A stretch of 47,691 nucleotides of DNA, from contig JAQBPV010000152.1 in assembly GCA_028287345.1 (NCBI GenBank), positions 1 through 47,691 of the forward strand. Direction: 5' to 3'. Positions within the stretch are counted from its first letter, which is position 1. The number at the start of each line of letters is the position of its first letter. Below, one piece after another: positions 1 through 8,873 of the stretch. The position numbers were made by a program, and so were the translations under genes. The stretch comes from Gemmatimonadota bacterium (GTDB lineage Bacteria > Gemmatimonadota > Gemmatimonadetes > Gemmatimonadales > Gemmatimonadaceae). The notes under the pieces are model-generated. The model ran no database searches, was not told the origin of the DNA, and saw only the letters and a program-made list of their open reading frames with translations.

Positions 1-1
1 G

Positions 2-544
2 CTGAGTGCGGCGGTCGACTCGAGTGGCGTGCGCAATCTTGGTCTAGACGACGCGTGGTCGACGGACGATGCGCTTCCCGTGAGCCGCGCCCTGAAGCAG
101 ATCCGCGGACACGACGGACAGCTGTACATGTACTGGAACGGACCCGAGGTCGTCGTCGCGAATCAGCCCGGCGTGTTGACGATCGGTGTCTCCGATCAAA
201 AGGGCGAGCCCGCGAGCATCGAGCCTTACCTCGGCATGAATGGTCACGCCGTCGTCGTGCGCGAGGACGGCAAGGTGTTCATCCACCTGCATCCGAACGG
301 AACGTCGTCGATGGCGTCGGAGCAGGCGTTCGTGCTCCGCGATCGCGGCGACACTACCAGCGACGGCAGGCTGCGTCTCGACACGACGAGCATGTCACAC
401 GCGGCATCGCCCGTCCTGCTTCGGGAGATACGCTTCCCGTACGCGTTCCCCTCGGCGGGACGCTATCGCGTGTACGTGCAGGTCCGCGCGCTGGGGCGCG
501 TGCACACCACCGGATTCGACGTACGGGTGGCGCCCGAACGCTGA
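2..544 (+). CDS. Exported protein C-terminal part (His-rich GHA/HLHP motif), 5' truncated
   Basis: The frame is open to the left edge, so only the last 180 codons are present; the first internal start is a GTG at 29. The visible part contains GHAVVVREDGKVFIHLHP near the middle and ends in a beta-rich stretch (FPYAFPSAGRYRVYVQVR). This pattern occurs in exported domains of metal-associated membrane or periplasmic proteins that share 'GHLVVVR...HLHP' and a YtkA-like beta sandwich. That family link is from memory, and the metal-binding role is inference from the two HxH-like histidines. It converges on the kinase gene with a 4-nt gap. The N-terminus, and hence any signal peptide or membrane segments, lies outside the window. 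Confidence 0.6.
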   Translation: MSAAVDSSGVRNLGLDDAWSTDDALPVSRALKQIRGHDGQLYMYWNGPEVVVANQPGVLTIGVSDQKGEPASIEPYLGMNGHAVVVREDGKVFIHLHPNGTSSMASEQAFVLRDRGDTTSDGRLRLDTTSMSHAASPVLLREIRFPYAFPSAGRYRVYVQVRALGRVHTTGFDVRVAPER

Positions 545-548
545 CGAC

Positions 549-1988
549 TCAGCAACGAGGAAGGGTCAGCGTGAACGTCGAGCCGGCGCCGATCACGCTC
601 GCCGCAACGAGCTCGCCACCCATCCCGCGCGCAAGCCTGCGACTGATCGCGAGCCCGAGTCCAACGCCGTCCTTCTGGCCGGCTGCCGCACCGGCCATCT
701 GCACGAACGGCTCGAAGACGGAATCGAGCTTGTCGGCTGCCATACCGATCCCGGAGTCGCGCACTTCGATGGCGACGACACAGTCTGGCAGTTCATAAGT
801 GCGCATCGTCACGTGGCCGCCGGCCGGCGTGAACTTCACTGCATTGCCAAGAAGGTTGAGCAGCACCTGCTGCACCTTCTCGCGATCCGCACGCGCTATC
901 AGCGTCTCCTCCGCGGCGAGGTCGATGGCGCAGGTGAGGGAGCTCGCGGCGAACATCGGCTCGACCAATCCGATGACCTCGGCGATGAGCGGTGCAAACG
1001 AGACTGGCTCCGCGGCGTACTTCACCTGCGACGCATCGAGTCGTGCGAGGTTGAGCACGTCGTTGATCAAGCCGAGCAGCTGGCGCTGGCTTCGCTGAAC
1101 GCGCCCCAGGGAGTCACGCTGGCGATCGTTGATGGGGCCGAGCAACTCCATTTCCACGAGCTGAACGTGTCCGCCGATTGCGTTCAGCGGCGTGCGAAGC
1201 TCGTGACTCATGACCGAGAGAAACTGGTTCTTGGCGCGATTCGCGGCTTCGGCCTTGGCCAGCGCCACACGCAGCGATTGCTCCAGCGTATCGCGTCGCT
1301 GCACCTCGGACTCGAGCGCCTGCGCGCGCTGCTGCAGCATCGCGACTTCGCGCATCCGGTTGCTCGGCTGGACCTCGAGAAAGCGCTCGGTAGGAATGAC
1401 GTGCGCGTGCTGTGCGCAGATCGAGGAGACGCTGTCGGTGTGCGCGTCGCTCGCGAAGGTCCGCATCGAGTAGCCGCACAGCAGAGAAAAGCTGTACGTG
1501 CGCGCCATGTCGTTCCACAGTTCTTCCAGCTCTAACGCACCGCCGAGGTTGCCCGATCGGCACAGGACATCGACCATCTCGCCGAACACACGGATCGTGA
1601 CACGCGGCACGCGCGACTGATAGGCGCGAAGCAGGCCGCCCACCGCCGCCCGGCACAATTCCGCGTCCGGGTGTCCGTTCACCATGAAGGACGCAAGCAG
1701 CGCGTCGGCGTCTACCAGCACGAGCTGACCGCGCTGCACCGCGCGCTTTACGTCGAAGCCCCGATCGCGAAGGTGGTCCGTGATGCCAAGCCGGTGCGCT
1801 TCAGTCGTGACAGCGACGACGGGCTGCCCAACGGCGAGACCGGTCGCGAGGTAGTCTCCGACCGACGTGACGAGAAACTCGTCGTTCTCGTAGAACTGAA
1901 CGGCGTGCGTCGATGCGGAGCCGATACCTAACGATTCATAGGTGTCGGCCGTGCGACCGCCGGTGGCCTTGTACGGCAATGACTGCAT
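549..1988 (-). CDS. MEDS-domain sensor histidine kinase
   Basis: This is a 479-residue soluble hybrid of an N-terminal MEDS (DcmR-type sensory) domain at about residues 27-185, starting HAVQFYENDEFLV, a coiled-coil linker at about 205-250, a HisKA domain with phospho-acceptor His262 in SHELRTPLN, and a HATPase_c domain. N382 lies in the N box (LLNLLGNAVKF), G1 is DSGIGM and G2 is GVGLGLAISRR. No transmembrane segment, PAS or receiver domain is present and no response regulator lies beside it, so the partner is elsewhere. MEDS domains are thought to sense small hydrocarbon-derived ligands; the ligand here is unknown. The gene is divergent from SURF1. Confidence 0.9.
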   Translation of the reverse strand: MQSLPYKATGGRTADTYESLGIGSASTHAVQFYENDEFLVTSVGDYLATGLAVGQPVVAVTTEAHRLGITDHLRDRGFDVKRAVQRGQLVLVDADALLASFMVNGHPDAELCRAAVGGLLRAYQSRVPRVTIRVFGEMVDVLCRSGNLGGALELEELWNDMARTYSFSLLCGYSMRTFASDAHTDSVSSICAQHAHVIPTERFLEVQPSNRMREVAMLQQRAQALESEVQRRDTLEQSLRVALAKAEAANRAKNQFLSVMSHELRTPLNAIGGHVQLVEMELLGPINDRQRDSLGRVQRSQRQLLGLINDVLNLARLDASQVKYAAEPVSFAPLIAEVIGLVEPMFAASSLTCAIDLAAEETLIARADREKVQQVLLNLLGNAVKFTPAGGHVTMRTYELPDCVVAIEVRDSGIGMAADKLDSVFEPFVQMAGAAAGQKDGVGLGLAISRRLARGMGGELVAASVIGAGSTFTLTLPRC

Positions 1989-2097
1989 TTCAGCCCCGAA
2001 TTGTCAGTGCGCTCAATAAAGCGTCTGCTCGCGCGAAAGCAACGAACGCAACCGTTGGGCCCGCTGCTTCGAGGCCTGACGGGGTTTACTATCTGGC

Positions 2098-2829
2098 ATG
2101 TCCCGACGAATTCTCGTCTTCTGCGTTTTCGCGGTCGCGGCCGCCATCCTCTTCGCGCGCCTCGGCTTATGGCAGGTCGCGCGCCTCCATGAGCGACAGG
2201 CGTGGAACGCGTCGATCACGCAGGCTCGGCTCAACAATCCCCTCCCGCTGTTGCGGCTGGGCAACGATACGAGCGCGGCACATTACCGCTTCGCCACGGT
2301 CGATGGACGTTACGACTACGAGCACGAGCTCATTCTCTCCAATCGGACGCGTCGCGGCTCGCCCGGCGTGGAGATCTTGACTCCCGTTCGAATGCCGGGC
2401 ACGGACACCGTAGTTCTGGTCAATCGGGGCTGGGTGTACTCGCCCGACGGCACCTCCGTTGATCAGGTCAAGTGGCGGGAACGGGATACGGCGCACGTCG
2501 CCGGCTACGTCGAGCTGTTCAGCACCGATACGGCCATCACCGCTGCCGCGAATCCGCGAGTCATTCGCCGCGTTGGCCGCGCGAACGTCACGGCGAAGCT
2601 GCCCTACCCCGTGGCACCGTTCTATCTCGTCGCCGTCGGTGACTCGGCGGACCTCAGTCATCCGGCCCGTCGCGACCTTCCCGTGCTCGATGATGGCCCA
2701 CATCGCGGCTACGCGGCGCAGTGGTTTTCCTTCGCGCTCATCGCGCTCGTTGGTGCAGCCATCGTCGCCCGGCGCGATCCTTCCAGGCGCTCCGGCTCGA
2801 CCGATGCATCCGATGAGTTCGCGCTGTAG
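2098..2829 (+). CDS. SURF1 family cytochrome oxidase biogenesis protein
   Basis: The 243-residue protein has the SURF1 plan: an N-terminal membrane helix (about residues 5-22), the GLWQVARLHER signature right after it, a central exported domain with LVNRGWVYSP, and a second membrane helix near the C-terminus (WFSFALIALVGAAIVARR). SURF1 proteins help insert heme a into subunit I of aa3-type oxidases, so an aerobic respiratory chain is implied. The oxidase genes are not in the window, which is common for surf1. A TACTAT hexamer ends 5 nt before the start codon. The acyl-CoA dehydrogenase follows after 30 nt and may be co-transcribed. Confidence 0.9.
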   Translation: MSRRILVFCVFAVAAAILFARLGLWQVARLHERQAWNASITQARLNNPLPLLRLGNDTSAAHYRFATVDGRYDYEHELILSNRTRRGSPGVEILTPVRMPGTDTVVLVNRGWVYSPDGTSVDQVKWRERDTAHVAGYVELFSTDTAITAAANPRVIRRVGRANVTAKLPYPVAPFYLVAVGDSADLSHPARRDLPVLDDGPHRGYAAQWFSFALIALVGAAIVARRDPSRRSGSTDASDEFAL

Positions 2830-2859
2830 CTTCTGATTCAAGTCCAACACGAGTGTCAT

Positions 2860-4827
2860 ATGGCCGAGCACCCCGCAGGTCTCGCCTCCGAACAGGAGGC
2901 CCGCGACGTCGCCGAAGCCGCCCGCGAGAGCGATTGGTCGGGCCCGAGCTTCGTTCGTGAGCTCTTCCTTGGGCGATTCCGCCTGAACCTGATTCATCCG
3001 CACCCGGTGCAGGCGGACGATCCAGAGGAAGTCGCTCGCGCCCGGTCGTTTTTCATCAAGTTGCGCGTGTTCCTCGAGCGGATCGATTCGGACATGATCG
3101 ACCGCACTGGTGAGATTCCCGAGGAGTACGTGCAGGACCTGCGTGAGATGGGCGCGTTCGGCATCAAGATTCCCGTCGAGTACGGCGGGCTCGGGTTGTC
3201 GTACACGAGCTATACCCGTGCGATGCAGCTGGTCACCAGTAAAGACGGCTCACTCACCGCCTTGCTGTCGGCGCACCAGTCCATTGGATTACCGCAGCCT
3301 CTCAAGCTCTTCGGGACCGCCGAGCAGAAGCGGCGCTTCTTCCCGCGGCTCGCCAAGGGCGCCATCTCGGCCTTTGCGCTCACCGAGACGGACGCTGGTT
3401 CCGATCCGGCGAACATGCGCACGACGGCGACGCCCAGTCCCGATGGCACGTACTGGACGCTCAACGGCGAAAAGTTGTGGTGCACCAACGGCACGCGCGC
3501 TGAGCTGCTCGTCGTCATGGCGCGAACCCCCGACATGATCGTCGACGGCAAGGCGCGGAAGAAGCAGATCACTGCCTTCATCGTCGAGGCCAACGCGCCG
3601 GGCGTCGAGGTCGTACATCGCTGCCGCTTCATGGGACTCAAGGCCATCGAGAATGGCGTGATCAGCTTCACGAACGTGCGCGTGCCGAGCGAGAACATTC
3701 TCTGGGGCGAAGGCAAGGGACTCAAGCTCGCACTCGTCACGCTCAATACGGGGCGTCTTACGCTGCCCGCGAGCTGCGCCGGCGGCGGCAAGGCCATGCT
3801 GCAGATCGCGCGCACCTGGGCGAACGAGCGTGTGCAGTGGGGGCAGCCCATCGGGAAGCACGAGGCAGTCGCGCAGAAGATCGCGCTCATGGCGGCGAAC
3901 ACCTTCGCGATGGAGTCCGTGGCCGAGCTGGCGGTCGGGTTGGCTGAGCGCAGTAACTATGACATCAGATTAGAGGCCGCCATCGCGAAACTGTGGAACA
4001 CCGAGACGGGATGGCGCATCGTCGACGACACGCTGCAGATCCGCGGCGGCCGGGGCTACGAGACGGCCGATTCACTGCGTGCGCGTGGCGAGCAACCGAT
4101 TCCGGTGGAGCGCGTCATGCGCGACTTCCGTATCAACCTGATCTTCGAAGGTTCGTCGGAGATCATGCGGCTGTTCATCGCGCGTGAGGCGGTCGATCAC
4201 CATTTCAAGACGGCGTTCGCGCTGGTCGACAAGAAGGCGTCGTTCGGCCAGAAGGTCGGTGCGCTCGGACGCGTGGCGAAGTTCTACCCGTTCTGGTACA
4301 CAGCGCGCTGGTTCGGGCGCGGCATGGTTCCGGTCGTCACGTATCACGAGTTCGGCGCACTGGCGAAGCATCTCCGCTGGGCGGAGCGAGCCACGCGTCA
4401 TCTCGGCCGCACGCTCTTCCATGCGATGGCCCGCTTCGGTACGAAGCTCGAGCGCCGACAGATGGTGCTCTTCCGCGCTGTGGACATCGGCGCCGACCTC
4501 TTCGCCATGACCGCCACCTGCGTCCGCGCACGCATGCTCGCGAAGCAGGGCAACAGGGAAGCAATCGAATTGGCCGACCTGTTCTGTCGCGAGGCGCGGC
4601 TACGCATCGCGGCCAACTTCAAGCGCTTCTACGGCAAGAACGACAAGCGCATCTACAAGGTTGCGGGCCGCGTGCTCGCCGGCGACCACGCGTGGCTGGA
4701 GCAGGGCATCATCGGCATGCCGAAGGAGTCGAATCCGCTCGCGCAGGTCGCTGGTTCCCCGTGGAAGCCAACTGCGCGCGCGATCGATTCCGTCGATTCT
4801 GGAGAGGTTCTTTCGAGCCGGACGTGA
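2860..4827 (+). CDS. Acyl-CoA dehydrogenase with long C-terminal extension
   Basis: FAD-dependent first step of fatty acid beta-oxidation. The 655 residues exceed the usual 380-residue single-domain enzyme and match the long VLCAD/ACAD9-like class with an extra C-terminal helical domain (about residues 460-620). Visible signatures are FALTETDAGSDPANMRT, LNGEKLWCTNG, QIRGGRGYETADSLRA and the catalytic glutamate E430 in IFEGSSEIMR. An N-terminal extension of about 45 residues precedes the first core domain. Very-long or long acyl chains are the likely substrates by family. No other beta-oxidation gene adjoins. The gene converges on the small HMA protein with an 11-nt gap. Confidence 0.92.
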   Translation: MAEHPAGLASEQEARDVAEAARESDWSGPSFVRELFLGRFRLNLIHPHPVQADDPEEVARARSFFIKLRVFLERIDSDMIDRTGEIPEEYVQDLREMGAFGIKIPVEYGGLGLSYTSYTRAMQLVTSKDGSLTALLSAHQSIGLPQPLKLFGTAEQKRRFFPRLAKGAISAFALTETDAGSDPANMRTTATPSPDGTYWTLNGEKLWCTNGTRAELLVVMARTPDMIVDGKARKKQITAFIVEANAPGVEVVHRCRFMGLKAIENGVISFTNVRVPSENILWGEGKGLKLALVTLNTGRLTLPASCAGGGKAMLQIARTWANERVQWGQPIGKHEAVAQKIALMAANTFAMESVAELAVGLAERSNYDIRLEAAIAKLWNTETGWRIVDDTLQIRGGRGYETADSLRARGEQPIPVERVMRDFRINLIFEGSSEIMRLFIAREAVDHHFKTAFALVDKKASFGQKVGALGRVAKFYPFWYTARWFGRGMVPVVTYHEFGALAKHLRWAERATRHLGRTLFHAMARFGTKLERRQMVLFRAVDIGADLFAMTATCVRARMLAKQGNREAIELADLFCREARLRIAANFKRFYGKNDKRIYKVAGRVLAGDHAWLEQGIIGMPKESNPLAQVAGSPWKPTARAIDSVDSGEVLSSRT

Positions 4828-4838
4828 GCGTCCGAGCC

Positions 4839-5045
4839 CTATGACGTGAACGCCGTGTATCCCTCGTCGGCAATGATCTCGGCGAGCTCCTCGGCGTTCG
4901 TGGCCTTCGGGTCGTAGCGCACATCGGCAGAGCCGATCGCGACGCGCTCCACTTCCACGCCGGGCGTCTTCTGGAGGCGATCGTGCACCGCGCGCACGCA
5001 GTGCTCGCAGGTCATGCCTTCGATCGTGAGATGCAGCGATTCCAT
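4839..5045 (-). CDS. Stand-alone heavy-metal-associated (HMA) domain protein
   Basis: A 68-residue CopZ/Atx1-like metallochaperone consisting of one HMA domain, with metal-binding GMTCEHC at about residues 10-16. A longer in-frame extension exists upstream, but the ATG at 5045 is preceded by a GGGAGAG Shine-Dalgarno and begins exactly at the first HMA strand, so I chose it. HMA proteins of this size carry Cu(I) or similar soft metals. No P-type ATPase is next to it. A second HMA protein lies at 7713-7943. Confidence 0.88.
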   Translation of the reverse strand: MESLHLTIEGMTCEHCVRAVHDRLQKTPGVEVERVAIGSADVRYDPKATNAEELAEIIADEGYTAFTS

Positions 5046-5342
5046 TCCTCTACTCTCCCTTGTTGTCGTCCCGCCGGCGCGAACCGCAGCGAATTTCTTG
5101 AATTTGCTCCGCGCACGCACGAGAGCGGCGCATCGCCGGCCGCCCACCGCGACGAGAAAATCCCTTCGGTCTCGGCGCCAACAGGTTCGCGGTGCGGAGA
5201 GATGTGATTCCAACAAATTCAAATAATTCAAGTCAGGCGGTTGATCTTTGTTGCTCCGGAATCCAGAGCAGACTGTCGCCAGCCGTCGCTACCTATGCAT
5301 GATCCACGGTGGATCCCGACAGTGCGAGATGGGAATTGCACT
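5046..5342. other. Intergenic region between EamA transporter end and HMA gene start
   Basis: These 297 bases hold no convincing gene. They contain the presumed minus-strand promoter of the HMA gene, the dispersed repeat copy at 5206-5243, and a short perfect palindrome at 5301-5315 (GATCCAC, one base, GTGGATC) of unknown role. Confidence 0.5.
5206..5243 (-). repeat. 38-nt dispersed repeat, copy 1
   Basis: This copy matches 10175-10212 in 32 of 38 ungapped positions. It lies about 100 nt beyond the 3' end of a minus-strand gene. Function unknown. Confidence 0.6.
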
Positions 5343-6242
5343 TCAGTCTGCCGACAGCGTCACGGCGTTCCGATGCCCCACCTGAATGACGATGACGGCG
5401 GCGGCGATGAGCATGCCGCCGGTGAGCGTGCGCGGACCGAGTTGCTGTCCCAGCACGACGCTGCCGAGCAGCGCAGTCCAGAACGGCTCCACGGTGCTGA
5501 CGATCGCTGTGCGCACTGGGCCGATCGCCGCGAGACCGCGGAGAAAGGCAATGAACGCAATCACCGTACAGACCACCGCAAGCACACCGATGGACAGCCA
5601 CGCGAGCGACGACAACTCGAACCTCGGGCCACCCTGGAACAGCGAGGCCGCGATGAGGGTGATCGCCGCGCCGGCGGCTGCATACGAAGACGTCACCGAC
5701 GGCGGAAGATCCTTGCCGAGGTGGCCGATCATCGGGATGTAGATCGCGTAGAGCAATGCTGCCGAGAGTGCGAGCGCCACGCCGATGGGATGCAATCCAC
5801 CGGCGCCTGGCATGCCGACCATCAGCGCGAGTCCTGCGAGCGACAATCCCAGCGCCAGCGTGCGTGGACCCGTCAGCTGCTCCGTGCCGCGAACGGCGCC
5901 AATGACCGCGAGCCACGCAGGATACGTGTAGAAGAGAAAGGTCAGCGACGCAGCCGGGATGTACTTGAGTGCCGAGAGACTCACGAACGCGATCGCGGCC
6001 TGACCGCCGCCGGCGAGAACGAGTAGTGGAAGCGCTCGACGACCGGCAGCGCGTGTCGCCCCGATGCCGCTGAGGATTACGAGTAGAACTGCCGCGATCG
6101 CATAGCGCCACACGAGCGCGTCTATCAGCCGCGCGCCGCTGCCGATCGCCAGCGTAATCAGGATCGAAATGGAGCCGAAGCAACACGCGCTGAAGACGAC
6201 GAGGAGTGTCGCTCTCGAAGCCGATTGCCGTGCTTCGCTCAC
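5343..6242 (-). CDS. EamA/DMT-family transporter
   Basis: Inner-membrane permease of 299 residues, the standard length for the drug/metabolite transporter superfamily: two EamA repeats and about ten membrane helices, with glycine-rich helices such as FSACCFGSISILITLAIG and TFLFYTYPAWLAVIG. The frame extends further upstream, but the GTG at 6242 is preferred because it overlaps the mgtE stop as GTGA, a classic translational-coupling arrangement, and begins just before the first helix. The substrate cannot be read from sequence. Coupling to mgtE suggests one transcript but not a shared substrate. Confidence 0.88.
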   Translation of the reverse strand: MSEARQSASRATLLVVFSACCFGSISILITLAIGSGARLIDALVWRYAIAAVLLVILSGIGATRAAGRRALPLLVLAGGGQAAIAFVSLSALKYIPAASLTFLFYTYPAWLAVIGAVRGTEQLTGPRTLALGLSLAGLALMVGMPGAGGLHPIGVALALSAALLYAIYIPMIGHLGKDLPPSVTSSYAAAGAAITLIAASLFQGGPRFELSSLAWLSIGVLAVVCTVIAFIAFLRGLAAIGPVRTAIVSTVEPFWTALLGSVVLGQQLGPRTLTGGMLIAAAVIVIQVGHRNAVTLSAD

Positions 6243-7657
6243 AGCAGCGTGCCGCCGAGCACCAGCAGTGCGACCGTGAAGTAGATGACCAAACCGCCGA
6301 CATCCACCAGCGTCGCCACGAGCGGCGCGGATGCACTCGCTGGATCGAACCCGACGCGGCGCAGGATGAACGGCAGCATCGAGCCCGCAATCGAACCGAA
6401 GGTGACGATGCCAACGAGTGAAAGACCGATCGTTGCCGCGATGAGGTCCCAGCGCGGGTCGTAACTCACGATGCCGAGGCGCTGCCAAATGGCGATGCGC
6501 AACATTCCGATAATACCGAGCAGCACGCCGAGTGCGAGTCCGGTAGGCAATTCGCGGAGCGCAACGCGCCACCAGTCGCGCAGCGAGATCTCCCGCAGGG
6601 CCATCGCGCGCGTGATGAGCGACGTGGCCTGCGACCCTGAATTGCCGCCAGCGCTCATCACGAGCGGGACGAAGATAATGAGCGCGGCCACCTTCCTGAG
6701 CTCTCCTTCATAGTGCTGCATCGCGAACGTGGTGAACATCTCGCTGACGAGCAGGACGCTCAGCCATCCGCCGCGCTTCCGGAGCATGCGCAGGAAGCTG
6801 ATCTGCATGTAGGGCTCATCCAACGCCTCCATGCCGCCGAACTTCTGTACGTCCTCCGTCTGCTCTTCTTGAATCGCGTCGATGACGTCGTCGACCGTGA
6901 TGACCCCCATCACATGGCCCGACTCGCTCACCACGGGTACCACGACGAGATCGTAGTTCGAGATCACGCGCGCGACCTCTTCGCGATCCGCGCTGGGCGA
7001 CACGCTCTGCACTTCCGTCCATGCGACGTCGGTCAGTCGCGCGCCCTCCGGTGCCGCGAGCAGCTCGCGCAGCGAGAGCACGCCGGCGAGACGACCATCC
7101 TGGTCCGTCGTGTAGATCGAATAGATCGCCTCGCGCTTGCCGCTTCGCGCGATCACGCGCACGCGACGCAGCGTCTCCTCCACCGTCGTACCCGACGACT
7201 CCGAGACGAACTCCGTCGTCATCAAGCCACCGGCGGTGTCCGGATCGAACTGACGAAGCGCCTGCGTCTCGCGGCGCTCCTGTTCCGGCATCTCGTCGAC
7301 GATCTCTTCGGCGTGCTCCTCGTCGAGCTCCTCGAGGACGTCGGCGCGTTCGTCCGGCGTCATCGCGCTCACGAGCGCGGCCGCCGTCTCGGGGCTCATC
7401 GCCTCGAGCACCTCGGCGCGGAGCTCCTCGTCGAGATATTCGAGCACGGCCGCGGCGCGATCCTGCGGCAGTGCCGCCAGAAACACCGGGATCTGCTCGA
7501 AGGGCATCGTCTCGGCGACGTCCGCGAGATCCGCCGGATGCAGCTCTTCGGTCTCCGCCGCAATCTGCGACGGAGACTCCTCGAGCAGCGCGATGATATC
7601 GGGGGCGAGCAGCGCGCCTACAGGACGCTCCTCGGGATTGCGACGGGATGGCGTCAT
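6239..7657 (-). CDS. mgtE: MgtE-type magnesium transporter
   Basis: The 472-residue channel has the full MgtE architecture: an N-terminal helical Mg-sensing domain rich in acidic repeats (DEELRAEVLEAMSPE, LEELDEEHAEEIVDEMPE), two CBS domains (from about residue 135), then five membrane helices with a conserved PLVMSAGGNSGSQATSL segment. It imports Mg2+ and is gated by intracellular Mg2+. An earlier in-frame ATG at 7699 exists, but the ATG at 7657 has GAGGA six nt upstream and is preferred. No M-box riboswitch is visible upstream. The downstream EamA gene overlaps its stop by four nt. Confidence 0.95.
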   Translation of the reverse strand: MTPSRRNPEERPVGALLAPDIIALLEESPSQIAAETEELHPADLADVAETMPFEQIPVFLAALPQDRAAAVLEYLDEELRAEVLEAMSPETAAALVSAMTPDERADVLEELDEEHAEEIVDEMPEQERRETQALRQFDPDTAGGLMTTEFVSESSGTTVEETLRRVRVIARSGKREAIYSIYTTDQDGRLAGVLSLRELLAAPEGARLTDVAWTEVQSVSPSADREEVARVISNYDLVVVPVVSESGHVMGVITVDDVIDAIQEEQTEDVQKFGGMEALDEPYMQISFLRMLRKRGGWLSVLLVSEMFTTFAMQHYEGELRKVAALIIFVPLVMSAGGNSGSQATSLITRAMALREISLRDWWRVALRELPTGLALGVLLGIIGMLRIAIWQRLGIVSYDPRWDLIAATIGLSLVGIVTFGSIAGSMLPFILRRVGFDPASASAPLVATLVDVGGLVIYFTVALLVLGGTLL

Positions 7658-7712
7658 GGCACGTCCTCGACTGCGGCGATACGGGCGTGAGCCCGTCAAA
7701 GTAGACCTGTGG

Positions 7713-7943
7713 TTACACGATCGGCAACCGCCGCCGTTCCTCGTTTGCGGACGTCACCTCGTAGCCGCTCTCCGCCACTGCCGCGCGCAGTGCGTCCAGC
7801 GTCGCGCGTCCGTCGTGCTCGATCACTGCGGCACCGATGGAAACGTCGGCTGACGTGATGCCTTCGACTGGGGTGAGTGCCGTGAAGACCGCGTTCACAC
7901 AATGCTGGCAGCTCATGCCATCGATTCGGAGATGCGTTATCAT
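7713..7943 (-). CDS. Stand-alone heavy-metal-associated (HMA) domain protein
   Basis: A 76-residue copper-chaperone-like protein: DGMSCQHC near the N-terminus is the CxxC metal site, followed by the alternating beta-alpha-beta pattern of the HMA fold (VEGITSADVSIGAAVI, LDALRAAVAESGYEV). A short basic tail (NEERRRLPIV) is extra. An AAGGTGA lies 11 nt before the ATG. The gene is divergent from the dehydrogenase at 7980 and upstream of mgtE on the same strand (55-nt gap). It is a paralogue of 4839-5045, and neither has an ATPase neighbour. Confidence 0.88.
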   Translation of the reverse strand: MITHLRIDGMSCQHCVNAVFTALTPVEGITSADVSIGAAVIEHDGRATLDALRAAVAESGYEVTSANEERRRLPIV

Positions 7944-7979
7944 AGTCGCAATATCACCTTGCCCCTCTCACCTGTCAGC

Positions 7980-8873
7980 ATGCCCTCCGTCGCATTTCTC
8001 GGCCTCGGCGCCATCGGGCGTCCCATGGCCGCATGTCTCGCCAAGTCGTCTGGCATCACGCTCGCTGTGTGGAATCGTACGGCCGCAAAGGCGGCAACGT
8101 TTGCCGCAGAGCATGGTGCCCGTCACGCACTCACGCCGGCCGACGCCGCTCGTGGCGCCGACGTCGTCATCACCTGCCTGCCAATTTCCGCGGACGTCGA
8201 ATCACTCCTCGACGGTGACGATGGGCTGCTCGCCGCCCTGGCGGCGCACGCCGTGCTCGTCGACTGTACATCCGGCGACCCCGCGACGTCGCGACGCATT
8301 GCCGAGCGGCTCGCCGAAAAGGGTGTCGGATACCTCGACGCGCCGGTGAGTGGCGGCGTGAAGGGTGCTGAGTCGGGCACGCTCACCGTGATGGTCGGCG
8401 GCGACGCGGCGGTGCTCGAGCGCGTGCGCCCGACGCTCGAAGGGTTCGCCAAGAAGATCGTCCACTGTGGCGACGTCGGCGCCGGCGATGCCGTGAAGGC
8501 CGTCAACCAGGCGATGCTCGCCATCCACATCTGGAGCCTCGGCGAAGGACTCGTCGCGCTCTCGAAACTCGGTGTGAAGCCAGAGGTCGCGCTCGAGGTC
8601 ATCAATGCGTCCAGTGGTCGATCGAATGCCTCGATGAACCTCTTTCCGGAGCGCGTGCTCGGCCGAGCGTTCCCGCGGACGTTCAAGGTCGCGCTGCTCG
8701 ACAAGGACATCGACATCGCCGCCGTGATGGCGCGTGAGCTCAAGGTTCCCTCGCCCCTCACCCAGCTCACCGCCGATCTAATGCGCGTCGCGCACAACGC
8801 GCTCGGCGAAGAGGCCGATCATGTCGAGGCGGTGAAGGTGCTCGAGCAGTGGGCCGGCCAGGAGATCGCATGA
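7980..8873 (+). CDS. NAD(P)-dependent beta-hydroxyacid dehydrogenase (3-hydroxyisobutyrate dehydrogenase family)
   Basis: The 297-residue enzyme starts with the Rossmann motif FLGLGAIGRPMA. It carries the family substrate motif DAPVSGGVKGAESGTL and the catalytic lysine K173 in GDAVKAVNQ, followed by an all-helical C-terminal domain. The family includes 3-hydroxyisobutyrate, tartronate-semialdehyde and succinic-semialdehyde reductases; the substrate cannot be fixed from sequence alone. The ATG at 7980 sits at the first beta strand; an upstream in-frame start would overlap the divergent HMA gene. Its last four bases overlap the next start (ATGA). Confidence 0.88.
   Translation: MPSVAFLGLGAIGRPMAACLAKSSGITLAVWNRTAAKAATFAAEHGARHALTPADAARGADVVITCLPISADVESLLDGDDGLLAALAAHAVLVDCTSGDPATSRRIAERLAEKGVGYLDAPVSGGVKGAESGTLTVMVGGDAAVLERVRPTLEGFAKKIVHCGDVGAGDAVKAVNQAMLAIHIWSLGEGLVALSKLGVKPEVALEVINASSGRSNASMNLFPERVLGRAFPRTFKVALLDKDIDIAAVMARELKVPSPLTQLTADLMRVAHNALGEEADHVEAVKVLEQWAGQEIA

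Noticed and set aside
240-1535. A 431-codon plus-strand open frame over the histidine kinase and other long antisense frames (for example 6713-7690 and 42017-43279)
   Set aside because: They lie opposite genes with clear family motifs, have Arg/Ala/His-rich composition typical of antisense frames in GC-rich DNA, and show no domain or start signal.
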